From: Microbacteriaceae bacterium | GTDB lineage: Bacteria > Actinomycetota > Actinomycetes > Actinomycetales > Microbacteriaceae | Length of the DNA: 6,166 nucleotides | Reading direction: 5' to 3' | Assembly: GCA_947454285.1 (NCBI GenBank) | Contig: CANGJO010000057.1 | Coordinates: forward strand, 1 to 6,166 | Shown: in pieces, positions 4,616 through 6,166 of the stretch | Position numbering within the stretch: position 1 is the stretch's first letter | Layout: every line of letters starts with the position of its first letter | The notes under the pieces: generated by a model | Seen by the model: the letters and a program-made list of their open reading frames with translations, nothing else | Told to the model about the DNA's origin: nothing | Databases searched by the model: none | Program-made: the position numbers and the translations under genes

Positions 4616-4621
4616 TGACCT

Positions 4622-6166
4622 ATGACAACAATCAATCGTTCAGCGTTGCACGCAGCCACCGGGCCAAACCTCACCGCCAAAGGATGGGGTCAAGAAGCAG
4701 CAATTCGAATGCTGCACAACAACCTCGACCCAGCAGTGGCCGAGCACCCAGAGAATCTGATTGTCTACGGCGGTAGCGGAAAGGCCGCGCGTAACTGGGC
4801 GAGCTTTGATGCGATCGTCAACACGCTTACAAATCTTGAAAACGACGAAACCATGCTGGTGCAGTCGGGTAAGCCGGTTGGTGTTTTCCGCACACACGAG
4901 TGGGCACCGCGCGTGCTGCTTGCAAACTCAAACTTGGTTGGTGACTGGGCTAACTGGCCAGAGTTCCGCCGCTTAGAGCACCTAGGTCTAACCATGTACG
5001 GTCAGATGACCGCGGGCTCATGGATCTACATTGGCACCCAGGGAATTCTGCAGGGTACCTACGAAACTTTCGCTGCAGTTGCCGAACAATCTTTTGGTGG
5101 CACACTCGCCGGCACACTTACTCTTACCGGTGGTTGCGGTGGCATGGGTGGTGCACAGCCGCTTGCAGTAACCATGAACGAAGGCACCTGTCTAATCGTT
5201 GACGTTGATCGTCGTTCACTTGAGATGCGCGTGCGCGATCGCTACCTAGACGAAATCGCCGACACTCTTGATCAGGCCATTGACCTAGTCACCAAATACA
5301 AGAACGCCAAGATTGCAAAGTCAGTTGGTGTGGTTGGAAACGCAGCAACAATTTTTGCCGAGCTACTAAAGCGCGAAGTACCAATCGATATCGTGACCGA
5401 CCAAACTTCTGCGCACGACCCGCTGTACTACATTCCAGAGGGCATGTCACTTGAAGACGCGAAAGATGCACGCGAAAAGAATGCAGAAGATTTCACTAAG
5501 CGCGCACAAGCTGCAATGGCAAAGCACGTTGAAGCAATGGTTGGCTTCATGGATAAGGGTGCAATCGTCTTTGACTACGGCAACTCAATTCGCGACGAAG
5601 CACGCAAGGGTGGTTACCAGCGCCCATTCGCGTTCCCAGGTTTCGTGCCCGCCTACATTCGCCCACTCTTCTGCGAGGGCAAAGGTCCATTCCGCTGGGT
5701 CGCGCTATCGGGTGATAAAAAAGATATCTACCGCACAGACCAGGCAATGATGGAGTTGTTCCCAGACAACAAACACCTACACCGATGGCTAAACATGGCT
5801 CAAGAACGCGTAGCCTTCCAAGGTTTGCCAGCGCGAATTTGCTGGTTGGGTTACGGCGAACGCGACAAGGCCGGCGCTGTTTTCAACGACCTAGTTAAGC
5901 GCGGCGAAGTAAGTGCGCCGATTGTGATCGGTCGCGACCACCTTGACTGTGGATCGGTTGCTTCGCCTTACCGCGAGACAGAGGCAATGCTTGATGGCTC
6001 AGACGCAATCGCCGACTGGCCAATCCTGAATGCCATGTTGAACGTTGCCTCAGGCGCCAGCTGGGTATCGCTACACCACGGCGGCGGTGTTGGCATGGGT
6101 CGCAGTATTCACGCGGGTCAGGTATCGGTTGCCGATGGTACTGATCTAGCGGCCGAGAAGCTCAAC
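4622..6166 (+). CDS. hutU: Urocanate hydratase (urocanase), 3' end outside window
   Basis: Urocanase adds water to urocanate to give 4-imidazolone-5-propionate, the second step of histidine breakdown to glutamate, using tightly bound NAD+ as an electrophile. The open frame gives 515 residues with no stop; the family is about 550-560, so roughly 40 are missing at the right edge. Landmarks are LIVYGGSGKAARNW near 47-60, YGQMTAGSWIYIGTQGI at 126-142, the glycine-rich NAD site GGCGGMGGAQPL at 170-181, TDQTSAHDP at 259-267, and the signature FQGLPARICWLGYGER with catalytic Cys407 (equivalent to Cys410 of the Pseudomonas enzyme). DHLDCGSVASPYRETE follows around 439-454. All key residues are intact. 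The ATG at 4622 is followed directly by typical family sequence and has no Shine-Dalgarno sequence. Divergent from the IclR gene; other hut genes (hutH, hutI) are expected downstream but not seen. Confidence 0.97.
   Translation, partial: MTTINRSALHAATGPNLTAKGWGQEAAIRMLHNNLDPAVAEHPENLIVYGGSGKAARNWASFDAIVNTLTNLENDETMLVQSGKPVGVFRTHEWAPRVLLANSNLVGDWANWPEFRRLEHLGLTMYGQMTAGSWIYIGTQGILQGTYETFAAVAEQSFGGTLAGTLTLTGGCGGMGGAQPLAVTMNEGTCLIVDVDRRSLEMRVRDRYLDEIADTLDQAIDLVTKYKNAKIAKSVGVVGNAATIFAELLKREVPIDIVTDQTSAHDPLYYIPEGMSLEDAKDAREKNAEDFTKRAQAAMAKHVEAMVGFMDKGAIVFDYGNSIRDEARKGGYQRPFAFPGFVPAYIRPLFCEGKGPFRWVALSGDKKDIYRTDQAMMELFPDNKHLHRWLNMAQERVAFQGLPARICWLGYGERDKAGAVFNDLVKRGEVSAPIVIGRDHLDCGSVASPYRETEAMLDGSDAIADWPILNAMLNVASGASWVSLHHGGGVGMGRSIHAGQVSVADGTDLAAEKLN

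Overview
The window looks like the chromosome of a small-genome actinobacterium, most likely a planktonic Microbacteriaceae relative (Rhodoluna/Aquiluna-like). I infer this from the CrgA protein (found only in actinobacteria), the actinobacterial origin-proximal gene set pknB / trpG / crgA / rhomboid / ppiA, the moderate GC content, near-zero intergenic distances, and start regions that lack Shine-Dalgarno sequences but carry a -10 hexamer 6-9 bases before the ATG (leaderless-type promoters).

Left block (1-2421), conserved cell-envelope and housekeeping genes. It opens with the 3' end of a PASTA-domain protein, by context the serine/threonine kinase PknB. Converging on it with no intergenic base is a glutamine amidotransferase of the TrpG/PabA type. 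crgA (septum/division factor) diverges from trpG and ends at a strong bidirectional terminator, which it shares with a minus-strand pair: a rhomboid protease (TTG start) 5 bp downstream of a cyclophilin (ppiA).

Right block (2437-6166), accessory and catabolic genes. It starts only 15 bp from the ppiA start codon with a 363-residue SAM-dependent, N6-adenine-type DNA methyltransferase that has no visible restriction partner. Its stop codon overlaps the stop of a 69-residue acidic protein resembling the C-terminal half of PrlF/SohA antitoxins without the AbrB DNA-binding half. Behind that, on the same strand, is an IclR-family regulator, divergent from hutU (urocanate hydratase), which runs off the right edge. 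The 80-bp iclR-hutU gap holds a 14-bp site that, against my recollection of the Corynebacterium HutR box, matches at 13 of 14 positions. The regulator is therefore probably the histidine-utilisation regulator.

Most noteworthy points: the orphan methyltransferase next to a half-antitoxin in a local GC minimum; the mirror-image start regions of ppiA and the methyltransferase; the hut operator; and the contrast between convergent pairs with no terminator and one with a perfect bidirectional terminator. No RNA genes, insertion sequences or CRISPR arrays were seen, and no gene-free stretch exceeds 80 bp.
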